This document shows, one piece after another, positions 13,159 through 23,042 of a DNA stretch of 64,000 nt. The notes under the pieces were generated by a model, which made no database searches, was not told the DNA's origin, and was given only the letters and a program-made list of their open reading frames with translations. Numbering within the stretch: the stretch's first letter is position 1; each line of letters opens with the position of its first letter. The stretch is taken from contig NZ_CP107532.1 in assembly GCF_025813715.1 (NCBI RefSeq), forward strand, positions 2,852,001-2,916,000. The letters run 5' to 3'. Both the position numbers and the translations under genes were made by a program. The DNA is from Methylobacterium sp. FF17. Its GTDB lineage: Bacteria; Pseudomonadota; Alphaproteobacteria; Rhizobiales; Beijerinckiaceae.

Positions 13159-13234
13159 GGGCGGTTAGCTCAGTTGGTAGAGCGTCTCCTTTACACGGAG
13201 AGGGTCGGGGGTTCGAGTCCCTCACCGCCCACCA
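13159..13234 (+). tRNA. tRNA-Val (anticodon TAC)
   Basis: 76 bases with acceptor GGGCGGT/ACCGCCC and encoded CCA. The anticodon arm is TCTCC-TTTACAC-GGAGA. D-arm GCTCAGTTGGTAGAGC and T-arm GGGGGTTCGAGTCCCTC are standard. Confidence 0.97.
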
Positions 13235-13301
13235 TCCTTCCCGAGCGTCGCGCGGTCCGAAGTGACGCGGCGACCCGGTCCGTCGGAGAAGGAGCCCCGT
13301 G

Positions 13302-13583
13302 ATGGATGACGTCGTGATGGAGTCGATGCCGGCGAGGGGGTTCCCATCGCCCTGGATCGTCGTTGAACAGGCCAACAGCTTCCGGATCGAGGATGCGAGC
13401 GGTCTCGCGATCGCCTGGACCTCTTTCGCGCCGGCTGCGGACCCTGGCATGAAGACCGAGTCCCTGACCCGCGACGAGGCGCATCGGATCGCCAAGGCCA
13501 TCGCCATGGTCCCGGAGATGCGGACCGTCATCCAATCGTTGCAGGAGGGCCTCGCCGAGGCTGAGGATGGGCCGGAAGGCTGA
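13302..13583 (+). CDS. Small conserved-looking protein of unknown function
   Basis: 93 residues, starting at an ATG seven bases after GGAGAAGGAG, a strong ribosome binding site (GTG 13299 is also possible). No signal peptide or membrane segment is visible. The sequence is a mixed alpha/beta stretch (WIVVEQANSFRIEDASG) followed by an acidic amphipathic helix, with codon use like the neighbouring real genes. It stands alone, after tRNA-Val and convergent with the CAP-domain lipoprotein. I do not recognise its family. Confidence 0.65.
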   Translation: MDDVVMESMPARGFPSPWIVVEQANSFRIEDASGLAIAWTSFAPAADPGMKTESLTRDEAHRIAKAIAMVPEMRTVIQSLQEGLAEAEDGPEG

Positions 13584-13698
13584 CCGCGAGCGACGGCCCA
13601 TCGGGAATCTCGGATGTCGGACACCGCGAGGCACCGCCGCGTCTCACGCGTATGTCGCGATGCTTCGGGTGCCTACCGGATCTCTCGGGAACTAGGCG

Positions 13699-14226
13699 TC
13701 AGCCTCCGGCCATGACCAGGGCCCAGAAACGCTTGTAGCGGTTGCCCGGGGCATCGACGCGGGCGATGCCGATCCGCCGGAGCTGCGGGATCAACATATT
13801 CTTGTTGTGTTCGGGCGAGACTTTCCAGCGTGCCAGAACCTCGTCGAAGGTCGCCGAGCCGGCGCTGAGGTTTTCCGCCGCGTAAGTGCGGCCGGCCCCC
13901 GCATCCGCCATGCGAGCTCCGAAGGTCCCGCCAATCTCGTGGCTGAGGCGGCCGGCCTTCGCGTTCGATGCGGCCTGGTAGGAGGCCGCGCGAATCAGGC
14001 TCGCGTCGATCGTGACCGGTCCGAGCCCATGCTGCGCACGGTAGCGCGAGATCGCGGCGGCAGCGGCCTGTTCGTCGAGGATCACGAGCTGGGTCGGTGC
14101 CTCGGAGACGAGGAGATTCGGAGAGCCGCAACCCGCCAGCATCAGCAGGACCGACAGGCTTGCCAGATGCACGCCAAGGGTGCTCGGGCGCGGAAAACGG
14201 GCGCGAAGGTCGTGTAGGGACGGCAT
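13699..14226 (-). CDS. CAP (SCP/PR1-like) domain lipoprotein
   Basis: 175 residues starting at ATG 14226. A hydrophobic signal ends in the lipobox LMLAGC with Cys33 as the lipidated residue, so the protein should be anchored in the cell envelope. The rest matches bacterial CAP domains: ISRYRAQHGLGPV, then AASYQAASNAKAGRLSH, AENLSAGSATFDEVLARW and SPEHNKNML, the His/Glu cluster typical of the fold. Bacterial CAP proteins are secreted or surface proteins of largely unknown activity; some act on peptidoglycan or as protease-like factors. The upstream open frame has no coding character. Confidence 0.85.
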   Translation of the reverse strand: MPSLHDLRARFPRPSTLGVHLASLSVLLMLAGCGSPNLLVSEAPTQLVILDEQAAAAAISRYRAQHGLGPVTIDASLIRAASYQAASNAKAGRLSHEIGGTFGARMADAGAGRTYAAENLSAGSATFDEVLARWKVSPEHNKNMLIPQLRRIGIARVDAPGNRYKRFWALVMAGG

Positions 14227-14501
14227 CGTTCTGTCTCGACCTTGCGGCAGATGCTGGGGCTCTGAGCCCTTCTCGACCTGATGCGGCGAAAACGCGGCGC
14301 ATCTCGGTGTCGGAGGCAGGGCGCAGCGGGCTGTGTCCCCCTGGACACGTCCGGACAAGGCCAGGAATTCGCCGTGATGCGGCGAGGCGTTTGTATCGGA
14401 TACCGGAGGGGGCTCGTTGCTTACCGCCGGGAGCGAGCGCCATGAACGGCGCTCAGCGTCATCGGCCTTGCGGCTGCATCGATTGACTGGAATGTTCGGG
14501 A

Positions 14502-14578
14502 TGGCGCGGGCGACGGGACTCGAACCCGCGACCTCCGGCGTGACAGGCCGGCACTCTAACCGACTGAGCTACGCCCGC
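14502..14578 (-). tRNA. tRNA-Asp (anticodon GTC), copy 1
   Basis: 77 bases on the - strand with acceptor GCGGGCG/CGCCCGC and encoded CCA. Anticodon GTC lies in CCTGTCAC. It is one of two near-identical genes whose equivalent ends are 101 bases apart; this copy has C in the D-loop (CAGTCGG). Confidence 0.96.
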
Positions 14579-14602
14579 ATCATTCATTCGGCAGTCTGGA
14601 CG

Positions 14603-14679
14603 TGGCGCGGGCGACGGGACTCGAACCCGCGACCTCCGGCGTGACAGGCCGGCACTCTAACCAACTGAGCTACGCCCGC
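14603..14679 (-). tRNA. tRNA-Asp (anticodon GTC), copy 2
   Basis: 77 bases on the - strand, identical to the adjacent copy except for one D-loop base (CAGTTGG instead of CAGTCGG). Being upstream on this strand, it is probably co-transcribed with copy 1 as a tandem duplication. Confidence 0.96.
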
Positions 14680-14839
14680 TTGACGTCCCGCCCCGTTTCC
14701 GGCGGTGTCGGCGGTTTATGGTCACCGCCCTGGGCTGTCAAGCAACCCGGCTCCGCATTCGCAGAGAAATCCGTGCAGTGAAAACCGTCGGGGCGCCGCT
14801 CGCGCCGGTGCGGCGGGGGAGGGGCTGGCTCGCCGGGCA

Positions 14840-14868
14840 TTGAAACCGCGTCGCTTTTCTGTCATAGG
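14840..14868 (+). promoter_or_regulatory. Possible housekeeping promoter of rpmI-rplT
   Basis: TTGAAA, 17 bases, then CATAGG, the kind of -35/-10 pair expected in an alphaproteobacterium. It lies about 130 bases upstream of rpmI in an otherwise gene-free 318-base interval. The -10 match is imperfect. Confidence 0.35.
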
Positions 14869-14879
14869 GCCCTCGCGTT

Positions 14880-14914
14880 GAACCGCCCGGCCGATCGGGC
14901 TGCCGTGGCGGTTC
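14880..14914 (+). promoter_or_regulatory. Leader hairpin upstream of rpmI
   Basis: GAACCGCC at 14880-14887 pairs perfectly with GGCGGTTC at 14907-14914, with further pairing possible inside. It would form near the 5' end of the rpmI-rplT message if the promoter call is right. A role in L20 autoregulation is inference only. Confidence 0.45.
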
Positions 14915-14997
14915 GTGCTGCTCCATCAGAAGCATCAACCGAGCGCATCCCTTCGATCCGATCCGGATCGGAGTTTGTGCGCGTTCAGGAGAGCCAA

Positions 14998-15201
14998 ATG
15001 CCCAAGCTGAAAACCAAGTCGGGCGCCAAGAAGCGCTTCAAGATCACCGGCACCGGCAAGGTCATGTACGCCCAGGCCGGCAAGCGCCACGGGATGATCA
15101 AGCGGACGACGAAGCAGATCCGCAACCTGCGCGGCACCACCACCCTGTTCGAGGGCGATGCTGCCAACGTGAAGAAGTATTTCCTGCCCAACAGCCGGTA
15201 A
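14998..15201 (+). CDS. rpmI: 50S ribosomal protein L35
   Basis: 67 residues, highly basic, starting [15 protein letters not shown] and containing the family core [14 protein letters not shown] and [13 protein letters not shown]35 is a small late-assembling protein of the large ribosomal subunit. ATG 14998 has TCAGGAGAG upstream. It is followed after 48 bases by rplT. infC, often the first gene of this operon, is not next to it. Confidence 0.97.
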   Translation: MPKLKTKSGAKKRFKITGTGKVMYAQAGKRHGMIKRTTKQIRNLRGTTTLFEGDAANVKKYFLPNSR

Positions 15202-15249
15202 TCCTTCACGACGCCGACACTGCTTCTTTCGTAATCCAGGAGAACACCC

Positions 15250-15621
15250 ATGGCCCGCGTCAAGCGCGGCGTGACCAGTCACGCGAAGCACAAGAAAGTC
15301 CTCAAGGCCGCCCGTGGTTATTACGGTCGCCGCAAGAACACGATCCGGATCGCCAAGCAGGCGGTCGAGAAGGGCATGCAGTATGCCTACCGCGATCGGA
15401 AGAACAAAAAGCGTACGTTCCGCGCTCTCTGGATCCAGCGCCTCAACGCCGCTGTCCGTGAGCATGGCCTGACCTATTCGCGCTTCATCAACGGCCTGAC
15501 GAAGTCCGGCGTCGAGGTGGACCGCAAGGCCCTCTCCGAGCTCGCCATCCACGAGCCGGCGTCCTTCGCCGCCGTGGTGGAGGTCGCCAAGGCCGCCCTC
15601 CCGGCCGCCAAGGCTGCCTGA
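15250..15621 (+). CDS. rplT: 50S ribosomal protein L20
   Basis: 123 residues beginning [19 protein letters not shown], with the typical basic N-terminal arm and the core [21 protein letters not shown]20 binds 23S rRNA early in large-subunit assembly and, in other bacteria, represses its own operon. The gene is co-transcribed with rpmI and ends at a strong terminator. The Ala/Lys-rich tail (AALPAAKAA) is common in alphaproteobacteria. Confidence 0.97.
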   Translation: MARVKRGVTSHAKHKKVLKAARGYYGRRKNTIRIAKQAVEKGMQYAYRDRKNKKRTFRALWIQRLNAAVREHGLTYSRFINGLTKSGVEVDRKALSELAIHEPASFAAVVEVAKAALPAAKAA

Positions 15622-15678
15622 TACGGCCGTTCGAGCGGAACGTGCGGCTCGTCCGAGCCGTGCGCCGTTCGTCATGAC

Positions 15679-15712
15679 AAGGCGCGGCACCCCCGGGGAG
15701 CCGCGCCTTTTT
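15679..15712 (+). terminator. Rho-independent terminator of rpmI-rplT
   Basis: The stem AAGGCGCGGC/GCCGCGCCTT closes a C/G-rich loop and ends in a T5 run, 57 bases after the rplT stop. Confidence 0.92.
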
Positions 15713-15854
15713 CCATCCATCGGGCGCGCGACGCTTCGTTTGCGCATGGCGGGTGCTTGCATTGCGGATCGCGACCCGCAAAACCCTCCGCGGGCCTGCC
15801 CGATCGAGACCGCCCGATCCGTCAGATCGGTGCCGCAGCCGGTGAGTTGAACCG

Positions 15855-16937
15855 ATGACCGACCTCGACACCCTCGAATCCGGCCTGCTCGATCAGGTCG
15901 CGACTGCCTCCGACGAGGTGACGCTGGATGCCGTGCGCGTGGCGGCGCTCGGAAAGAAGGGGTCGATCTCCGAACTCCTGAAGACCCTCGGTGCGATGAC
16001 GCCGGATGAGCGCAAGGTCCGCGGCCCCGTCATCAACGGGTTGCGCGATCGGGTTCAGGCCGCCATCGCGAGTCGTCGCGACGCCCTGGCGGAGGCGGCC
16101 CTCGGCGCCCGCCTCGCTGCCGAGCGCATCGACGTGACCCTTCCCGTGCGGGAGGCACCGGAGGCGCGGGGGCGCATCCACCCGATCAGCCAGGTGCTGG
16201 ACGAGATCACCGCGATCTTCGCCGACATGGGTTTCTCGGTGGCCGAGGGCCCGGATATCGAGACCGACGACTACAACTTCACGGCGCTCAACTTCCCGCC
16301 CGGCCATCCGGCGCGTGAGATGCACGACACCTTCTTCCTGGCGCCGGATCGGAACGGCCAGCGCAAGGTGCTGCGCACCCACACCTCGCCCGTCCAGATC
16401 CGCACCATGCGATCGAAAGCGCCGCCGATCCGGGTGATCTGCCCGGGCCGGACCTACCGGCACGATTCGGACCAGACCCACACCCCGATGTTCCATCAGG
16501 TCGAGGGGCTGGTGATCGACAAGGCGGCGAACATCGCCAACCTGAAATGGGTGCTGGAGGAGTTCTGCCGCACCTTCTTCGAGGTCGAGGCGGTCAAGAT
16601 GCGCTTTCGGCCCTCGTTCTTTCCCTTCACGGAACCCTCGGCCGAGGTCGACATCCAGTGTTCGCGCAAGGGCGGCGAGATCCGCTTCGGCGAGGGGACC
16701 GACTGGCTCGAGATCCTCGGCTGCGGCATGGTCCACCCCAACGTCCTGCGCAATTGCGGCCTCGATCCCGACAGCGTCCAGGGCTTCGCCTTCGGCGTCG
16801 GCATCGATCGCATCGCCATGCTGAAATACGGCATGCCGGATCTGCGTCCCTTCTTCGAGGCGGATGTGCGCTGGCTCGACCATTACGGCTTCCGCCCGCT
16901 GGATATCCCGAGCCTGGTCGCCGGGCTGACGGGCTGA
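15855..16937 (+). CDS. pheS: Phenylalanyl-tRNA synthetase alpha subunit
   Basis: The catalytic subunit of the alpha2beta2 enzyme that charges tRNA-Phe. The 360 residues comprise the N-terminal coiled-coil tRNA-binding part ([14 protein letters not shown]) and the class II catalytic domain. Motif 2 region is [20 protein letters not shown], followed by [16 protein letters not shown] and the motif 3 region [17 protein letters not shown] 15855 gives the family start. pheT follows 103 bases later. Confidence 0.96.
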   Translation: MTDLDTLESGLLDQVATASDEVTLDAVRVAALGKKGSISELLKTLGAMTPDERKVRGPVINGLRDRVQAAIASRRDALAEAALGARLAAERIDVTLPVREAPEARGRIHPISQVLDEITAIFADMGFSVAEGPDIETDDYNFTALNFPPGHPAREMHDTFFLAPDRNGQRKVLRTHTSPVQIRTMRSKAPPIRVICPGRTYRHDSDQTHTPMFHQVEGLVIDKAANIANLKWVLEEFCRTFFEVEAVKMRFRPSFFPFTEPSAEVDIQCSRKGGEIRFGEGTDWLEILGCGMVHPNVLRNCGLDPDSVQGFAFGVGIDRIAMLKYGMPDLRPFFEADVRWLDHYGFRPLDIPSLVAGLTG

Positions 16938-17040
16938 CGCTCCGCTCTCGAGGCCCGGTGAGCCCGGGCCACCTCTTCATCCTCATGGGCGACGGAGCTT
17001 CCCGCTTGGACGGGTCCCGGCACGCCGAGGGACCCAAGCG

Positions 17041-19461
17041 ATGAAATTCACCCTCTCCTGGCTCAAGGACCACCTCGACGCCGAGGCCTCCCTCGAGATG
17101 ATCTCGGAGACGCTGACCCGGATCGGCCTCGAGGTCGAGGGCATCGAGGACAAGGCCGCGAGCCTGAAGCCCTACGTGGTCGCCCATGTGCTCACCGCCG
17201 AACAGCACCCGAACGCCGATCGCCTGCGGGTCTGCACGGTGGATGCCGGCGACGGTCAGCCGCTCCAGGTGGTGTGCGGCGCGCCCAACGCCCGCGCCGG
17301 CATGAAGACGGTCTTCGCCCCGCCCGGCACCTACGTGCCGGGGAAAAACATTACCCTGTCGGTCGGCAACATCCGCGGTGTCGAGAGCCACGGCATGCTC
17401 TGCTCGGGGGCCGAGCTCGGCCTCGGCGAGGAGAGCGACGGAATCCTCGATCTGCCGGATGATGCACCGACGGGGCAGCCCTACGCCCTCTACGCGAAGC
17501 TCGACGATCCGGTCATCGAGATCAACCTGACGCCGAATCGGCCGGACTGCACGTCCATCCACGGCATCGCCCGCGATCTCGCCGCCACGGGGCTGGGCGG
17601 TCTCAAGCGCGAGCCACAGCCGCCGGTGCGCGGGGAGGGCGCCTGCCCCGTCCCCGTCACCCTTGATTTCGAGGCCCTCGACGGCGGCCTTTGCCCCTAC
17701 TTCACCCTGCGCCTCGTGCGCGGCGTCAAGAACGGTCCCTCGCCGGACTGGATGCAGGCGCGCCTGCGCGCCATCGGCCTGCGCCCGATCAACGCGCTCG
17801 TGGACATCACGAACTACCTGACCTTCGATCAGGGCCGGCCGCTCCACGTCTTCGACGCCGCCAAGGTGCGCGGGGGGCTCGTCGTCCGTCGGGCGCGGGA
17901 CGGCGAAGCGCTGAAGGCCCTCGACGGCAAGACCTATACGCTGACCGCCGACACCGTCGTCATCGCGGATGACAGCGGCGTCGAATCGATCAGCGGTATC
18001 ATCGGCGGCGAGGCTTCGGGCTGCGACGCCGATACCGTCGATGTCCTCATCGAATCGGCCCTGTGGGATCCGATGAACATCGCCCAGTCCGGCCGGCGGC
18101 TCGGCATCATCACCGATGCCCGGTACCGCTTCGAGCGCGGCGTCGATCCGGCATTCACCTTGCCGGGCCTCGATCTCGCCACCCGCCTCGTGCTGGAGAT
18201 CTGCGGCGGAACTCCGAGCATGCCCGTGATCGTCGGCGAGCCGCCGGTGGTCGAGCGCGTCATCGATTTCCCCTGGACCGAAACCCGGCGGCTCGCCGGG
18301 ATCGAGCTGTCCCGCGCCGAGATGAAGGTGACCCTGGAGGCGCTGGGCTTCCACGTGGCCGGGACCGGCGACCGTGTGAAGGTCCTCACGCCGTCCTGGC
18401 GTCCCGACGTCGAGGGCAAGGCCGACTTGGTCGAGGAGATCGTCCGCATCGCCGGTCTCGACCGCATCGAGCCGAAGCCCCTCCCGCGCATCGAGGCGAT
18501 CGGCAAGCCGATGCTGACCGTGATGCAGAAGCGCACCCGCCTCGCCAAGCGGGCGCTGGCCAGCCATGGCCTCGTGGAGGCGGTGACGTGGTCGTTCATC
18601 CCGCACGACGACGCGGTGCTGTTCGGCGGCGGGGGCGTGGATCTGGCGCTGGCCAATCCGATCGCCGCCGACCTCTCGGATATGCGCCCGAGCCTGGTTC
18701 CGGGCCTGCTTCGGGCCGGCCAGCGCAACGCCGACCGCGGGAACGCGGATGTCGCCCTGTTCGAGGTCGGGCAGTGCTTCGCGAACGACCAGCCGGAGGG
18801 ACAGACCACCCGGGCGGCGGCGATCCGGCGGGGGACCGCGACGCATGCGGGCGCGGGTCGCCACTGGGACGGGGCCATGAAGCCCGTCGACGCGTTCGAC
18901 GCCAAGGCCGATGCGATGGCGCTGCTGGCCGCCCTCGGTATCCCGACCGGCGGCCTGCAGGTCGTGGCCGGTGGACCGGCCTGGCTGCATCCCGGCCGAT
19001 CCGGCACGCTGCAGTTCGGACCGAAGAATCCGGCCGGCTACTTCGGCGAGGTGCATCCGCGCGTGCTGAAGGCCCTCGATCTCAAGGGCCAGATCGTCGC
19101 CTTCGAAATCACCCTGGACGCGGTGCCGCTGCCGAAATACCGTCCGACCAAGGTCAAGCCGGCGCTGGTTCTGTCCGACTTCCAGCCGATCTCGCGTGAC
19201 TTCGCGTTCGTGGTCGGACGGGATGTCGCCGCAGGGGACGTGGTGAAGGCGGCGCAGGGCGCGGAACGCAAGCTCATCACCGGGATCGACGTGTTTGACA
19301 TCTACGAAGGCATCGGCATCCCCGAGGGCTCGAAATCGGTGGCGATCGCGGTCCGGCTCCAGCCCGTGGATCGCACCCTGACCGATGCGGAGATCGAGGG
19401 CGTAACCGCCCGGATCGTCGCTGAGGTTGAGCGCAAGACCGGGGCGACTCTCCGCTCCTGA
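17041..19461 (+). CDS. pheT: Phenylalanyl-tRNA synthetase beta subunit
   Basis: 806 residues, normal for bacterial PheT. It starts with [12 protein letters not shown], followed by the EMAP/tRNA-binding domain at about 40-150 ([20 protein letters not shown]). B3/B4 editing and B5 domains occupy the middle, then a degenerate class II core. The C-terminal ferredoxin-fold anticodon-binding domain reads [15 protein letters not shown] at about 715-730. The subunit binds tRNA-Phe and hydrolyses Tyr-tRNA-Phe. It forms an operon with pheS and is followed after 10 bases by the DUF1186 gene. Confidence 0.96.
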   Translation: MKFTLSWLKDHLDAEASLEMISETLTRIGLEVEGIEDKAASLKPYVVAHVLTAEQHPNADRLRVCTVDAGDGQPLQVVCGAPNARAGMKTVFAPPGTYVPGKNITLSVGNIRGVESHGMLCSGAELGLGEESDGILDLPDDAPTGQPYALYAKLDDPVIEINLTPNRPDCTSIHGIARDLAATGLGGLKREPQPPVRGEGACPVPVTLDFEALDGGLCPYFTLRLVRGVKNGPSPDWMQARLRAIGLRPINALVDITNYLTFDQGRPLHVFDAAKVRGGLVVRRARDGEALKALDGKTYTLTADTVVIADDSGVESISGIIGGEASGCDADTVDVLIESALWDPMNIAQSGRRLGIITDARYRFERGVDPAFTLPGLDLATRLVLEICGGTPSMPVIVGEPPVVERVIDFPWTETRRLAGIELSRAEMKVTLEALGFHVAGTGDRVKVLTPSWRPDVEGKADLVEEIVRIAGLDRIEPKPLPRIEAIGKPMLTVMQKRTRLAKRALASHGLVEAVTWSFIPHDDAVLFGGGGVDLALANPIAADLSDMRPSLVPGLLRAGQRNADRGNADVALFEVGQCFANDQPEGQTTRAAAIRRGTATHAGAGRHWDGAMKPVDAFDAKADAMALLAALGIPTGGLQVVAGGPAWLHPGRSGTLQFGPKNPAGYFGEVHPRVLKALDLKGQIVAFEITLDAVPLPKYRPTKVKPALVLSDFQPISRDFAFVVGRDVAAGDVVKAAQGAERKLITGIDVFDIYEGIGIPEGSKSVAIAVRLQPVDRTLTDAEIEGVTARIVAEVERKTGATLRS

Positions 19462-19471
19462 GGAATCACGC

Positions 19472-20314
<843 letters not shown>

Positions 20315-20484
20315 GGCCGGCCACGGGCGTTCGACACGGCGTCCGGTGGCGTGGTTAGCCTCGCGTTAGCGAAATCCTCGTCTATCGAAATGCCGGTTTA
20401 ATCCCGTCTCGACGCAAGAAAATACCAGCACAGTCCTGTGCGATTCGGTCCTTCCAGGCTTGGCCGGCCCCTTGTGCAGGGCAG

Positions 20485-20530
20485 CGTGACGGAACATATT
20501 TCGTAACGAGGCGTCTCGGGACGCCAGAGG
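20485..20530 (+). ncRNA. Candidate ybhL-type leader RNA upstream of the Bax-inhibitor gene
   Basis: A less GC-rich leader contains the hairpin GGCGTC-TCGG-GACGCC (20510-20525) preceded by a T/A-rich run (CATATTTCGTAA), about 65-100 bases upstream of the start. A motif called ybhL is known from alphaproteobacterial leaders of this gene family. Position and hairpin fit, but I recall the consensus only loosely. Confidence 0.4.
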
Positions 20531-20590
20531 TCGTGTGCGTGAGCCTCATTTCGAAATCACACGCTGAGAGAGCTTCCAAAGGAAACTCCC

Positions 20591-21358
20591 ATGGCATTCG
20601 ATAACAGCCCCTTCCGGTACGGCGCTCAGCCGACCGGGTACGCCGGCAGCCAGGTCGAGATCGATCAGGGCCTGCGCACCTTCATGCTCGGCGTCTACAA
20701 TAACATGGTCATCGGCCTCGGGATCTCTGGTCTCGTGGCGCTGGGCTTGAATATGGCGGCCGTCGCTCAGACCGAGACCGGCCGCGTTGCCCTGACCCCG
20801 TTCGGCCAGCTCCTTTACACCAGCCCGCTCAAGTGGGTGATCATGCTGGCGCCGCTGGCCTTCATCTTCATCTTCTCGATGCGGATGGATCGGATGTCCG
20901 CGGCCTCGGCGCGCCTGACCTTCTTCGCCTTCGCGGCGGTGATGGGTGCCTCGATGTCCTCGCTCCTCCTCGTCTTCACGGGAGCAAGCGTGGTTCGGGT
21001 CTTCTTCATCACAGCGGCGACGTTCGGCGGTCTCAGCCTCTACGGCTACACCACCAAGCGTAGCCTCTCGGGCATGGGTTCATTCCTGGTGATGGGCCTG
21101 ATCGGCCTCATCATCGCCTCGCTGGTGAACATCTTCCTTGCCTCTTCGGCGCTTCAGTTCGCAATCTCCGTGGTCGGTGTTCTGATCTTCGCGGGCCTCA
21201 CCGCCTACGACACGCAGAAGCTGAAGGAGATGTTCCTCTACAGCGGCGCCGATGCCGAGGGTGCGGCCAAGCTCTCCGTGAATGGCGCGCTGACGCTGTA
21301 CCTGGACTTCATCAACATGTTCCAGATGCTGCTCTCGCTCCTGGGCGACCGCCGCTAA
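20591..21358 (+). CDS. Bax inhibitor-1/YccA family membrane protein (YbhL-like)
   Basis: 255 residues with about seven hydrophobic segments, from MVIGLGISGLVALGL (about residues 38-52) through LIFAGLTAYDTQKLKEMF to the C-terminal LYLDFINMFQMLLSLLG. The two acidic residues of the last part (GLTAYDTQ and LDFINMF) are the conserved family features proposed to gate a calcium leak. It is an inner-membrane protein of unsettled role in bacteria. The gene is monocistronic, with AAAGGAAA before the ATG, a structured leader and a strong terminator. Confidence 0.93.
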   Translation: MAFDNSPFRYGAQPTGYAGSQVEIDQGLRTFMLGVYNNMVIGLGISGLVALGLNMAAVAQTETGRVALTPFGQLLYTSPLKWVIMLAPLAFIFIFSMRMDRMSAASARLTFFAFAAVMGASMSSLLLVFTGASVVRVFFITAATFGGLSLYGYTTKRSLSGMGSFLVMGLIGLIIASLVNIFLASSALQFAISVVGVLIFAGLTAYDTQKLKEMFLYSGADAEGAAKLSVNGALTLYLDFINMFQMLLSLLGDRR

Positions 21359-21382
21359 ACGGAACGACTCACGTTGAATTAG

Positions 21383-21417
21383 AAGGCCCCGGCGGGATAA
21401 CCGCCGGGGCCTTTTTA
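21383..21417 (+). terminator. Rho-independent terminator of the Bax-inhibitor gene
   Basis: AAGGCCCCGGCGG-GATAA-CCGCCGGGGCCTTTTTAT: a perfect 13-bp stem with a T-rich end, 24 bases after the stop. Confidence 0.94.
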
Positions 21418-21466
21418 TATGGGCCGGATGGTTCACATGTCGGGTCGTGTCTGACTGAGGCGCGTC

Positions 21467-21841
21467 TCACACCGCACGAAGGGGAGGCTCCAGCACCGCG
21501 AGCACCCGCTCGAGATCCGTTCCGCGTTTCATGACCAGGCCGGTGGCGGCGACCACGGCATAGGCGCCCTGGCGCCGGGCGAGTTTCGGGTCCTTCTCCA
21601 CCCGATACAGCGGCATCTCCGAGCTGCGCCGGTAGATCGAGAACACCGCCTTGTCGCGCCGGAAGTCGAGGGCATAGTCGCGCCACTCGCCCTGCGAGAC
21701 CATCCGTCCGTAAAGATTGAAGAGGATGCGCAGTTCGGCGCGGTCGAAGGCGATCTGAGGAGGGACCGGCGCCGTCGGGAAGGGGATGACCCGCGCTGCG
21801 GGATCATGCAATCGCGCGTCGCCACCGGTTCTCTCGCTCAT
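21467..21841 (-). CDS. DUF2794 family protein
   Basis: 124 residues, start ATG 21841 preceded by CAGGAGCGACG. The core IAFDRAELRILFNLYGRMVS, YALDFRRDKAVFSIYRRSSE and LYRVEKDPKLARRQGAYAVV is the DUF2794 domain found almost only in alphaproteobacteria. It is soluble, with no signal or membrane segment. Function is not established. It is convergent with the Bax-inhibitor gene and divergent from the transcript upstream of bluB. Confidence 0.9.
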   Translation of the reverse strand: MSERTGGDARLHDPAARVIPFPTAPVPPQIAFDRAELRILFNLYGRMVSQGEWRDYALDFRRDKAVFSIYRRSSEMPLYRVEKDPKLARRQGAYAVVAATGLVMKRGTDLERVLAVLEPPLRAV

Positions 21842-22220
21842 CGTCGCTCCTGTTCCGCGTTCGTCCTTCATCATGGTGTCACGCCGTGATGCTCGCAAGG
21901 GCGGTGATTCGGCGAGGCGTCCCGAAACACATCACCATGATTTCGCCGCCATCATGCCCAGCGTCGGCCTTGATGAAACGCGATACCTGTTGCTGAAACT
22001 TCGTCGACTCCGTCATCGGTCTGCTGCCCGATCTTACCGGCTCCCCAGCTCTTCGGTCGGCACCCGAACCGGCGGGATCGACATCCCAGAGGTTTCGAGA
22101 CCCAAGGACTTCAGGCCGCCTCTTCGGAGCGCGGCCTTTTTTTCGTCCTTGCGAGACGGGGCGTACCCGGCGAGAAACACGCTGCAAGAGAGAGGGGCGG
22201 GTTCACCGCTGGGGACCACC
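21842..22220 (+). other. Gene-free interval with a terminator-ended orphan transcript upstream of bluB
   Basis: 379 bases with no convincing protein gene. It ends in an intrinsic terminator (22113-22143) that serves no upstream gene on this strand. Short stem-loops lie before it, such as GGGAT-CGAC-ATCCC. I looked for a cobalamin riboswitch B12 box (GCCACTG) and an FMN riboswitch and saw neither. It may encode a small RNA or an attenuator leader of bluB. Confidence 0.45.
22113..22143 (+). terminator. Intrinsic terminator 77 bases before bluB
   Basis: AGGCCGCCTC-TTCG-GAGCGCGGCC is followed by eight T. The stem has one or two mismatches around a stable TTCG tetraloop. No coding sequence lies upstream on the same strand. 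Confidence 0.75.
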
Positions 22221-22856
22221 GTGACCAGCTTCGACGCGGCCTTCCAGCATACTCTCGCCGAGCTGTTCGCCTGGCGTCGCGACGTGCGCCGGTTTCGGAC
22301 AGACCCTGTTGACGAAGCGCTGCTGCGGCGGTGCCTCGATCTCGCAGCCTTCAGCCCCTCCGTCGGCAACAGCCAACCCTGGCGCTTCGTGCGGGTCTCG
22401 GACCCGGAGCGGCGCGCAGGCGTGGTCGCCAGCTTCGAACGCTGCAACGCCGATGCGGCGGCCACGTACGAAGCGGAACGCCGCGACGCTTATGTCCGGC
22501 TCAAGCTCGCCGGGCTGCGGGAGGCGCCGGTACATCTCGCGGTCTTCTGCGACGAATCCACCGAGGCGGGGCACGGGCTCGGCCGCGCCACCATGCCGGA
22601 GATGCTGCGCTACTCCGTCGTCACGGCCGTGCAGACGTTCTGGCTCGCCGCGCGCGCGCACGGGCTCGGTGTCGGCTGGGTCTCCATCCTCGAGCCGGAG
22701 GCGGTCTGCGGCATCATCGGGGTTTCCTGCGACTGGCACCTCGTCGCTTATCTCTGCGTCGGGTTTCCGGTGGAGGAGCACGCCGACCCCGAACTGGTGC
22801 GCCATGGCTGGCAGGAGCGCCTGGGTGCCGGCGGCATGCCGCTGATCGAGCGCTGA
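22221..22856 (+). CDS. bluB: 5,6-dimethylbenzimidazole synthase BluB
   Basis: A nitroreductase-fold enzyme that cuts FMNH2 with oxygen to make dimethylbenzimidazole, the lower ligand of cobalamin. The 211 residues show WRRDVRRFRTDPVD, FSPSVGNSQPWRFVRV and the C-terminal GWVSILEPEAVCGII and LVAYLCVGFPVEE regions diagnostic of BluB rather than generic nitroreductases. No ATG precedes the conserved start, so GTG 22221 after GGGGA is used. No other cobalamin genes are nearby. Confidence 0.88.
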   Translation: MTSFDAAFQHTLAELFAWRRDVRRFRTDPVDEALLRRCLDLAAFSPSVGNSQPWRFVRVSDPERRAGVVASFERCNADAAATYEAERRDAYVRLKLAGLREAPVHLAVFCDESTEAGHGLGRATMPEMLRYSVVTAVQTFWLAARAHGLGVGWVSILEPEAVCGIIGVSCDWHLVAYLCVGFPVEEHADPELVRHGWQERLGAGGMPLIER

Positions 22857-23042
22857 GCCCTCAGGGCTAACGAAACCTGAACGCAATCGGATGTTTTCGC
22901 CCGAAATTCCGTGGCGGCGCTTCACTGCGCTGCAGAAGACCACCGGGATAACTGCATCGCGAACCGCCGATTTACCGGAACGCCAACCCGCGAGCGCCGA
23001 TTGTCTGGGCTCTCACGGTCACGCTTTCGGAGTTTCAGGGTC

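Noticed and set aside
21842..22220. Cobalamin or FMN riboswitch upstream of bluB
   Set aside because: No GCCACTG B12 box and no RFN-type conserved segments are visible on the + strand; only an unspecific terminator is present.
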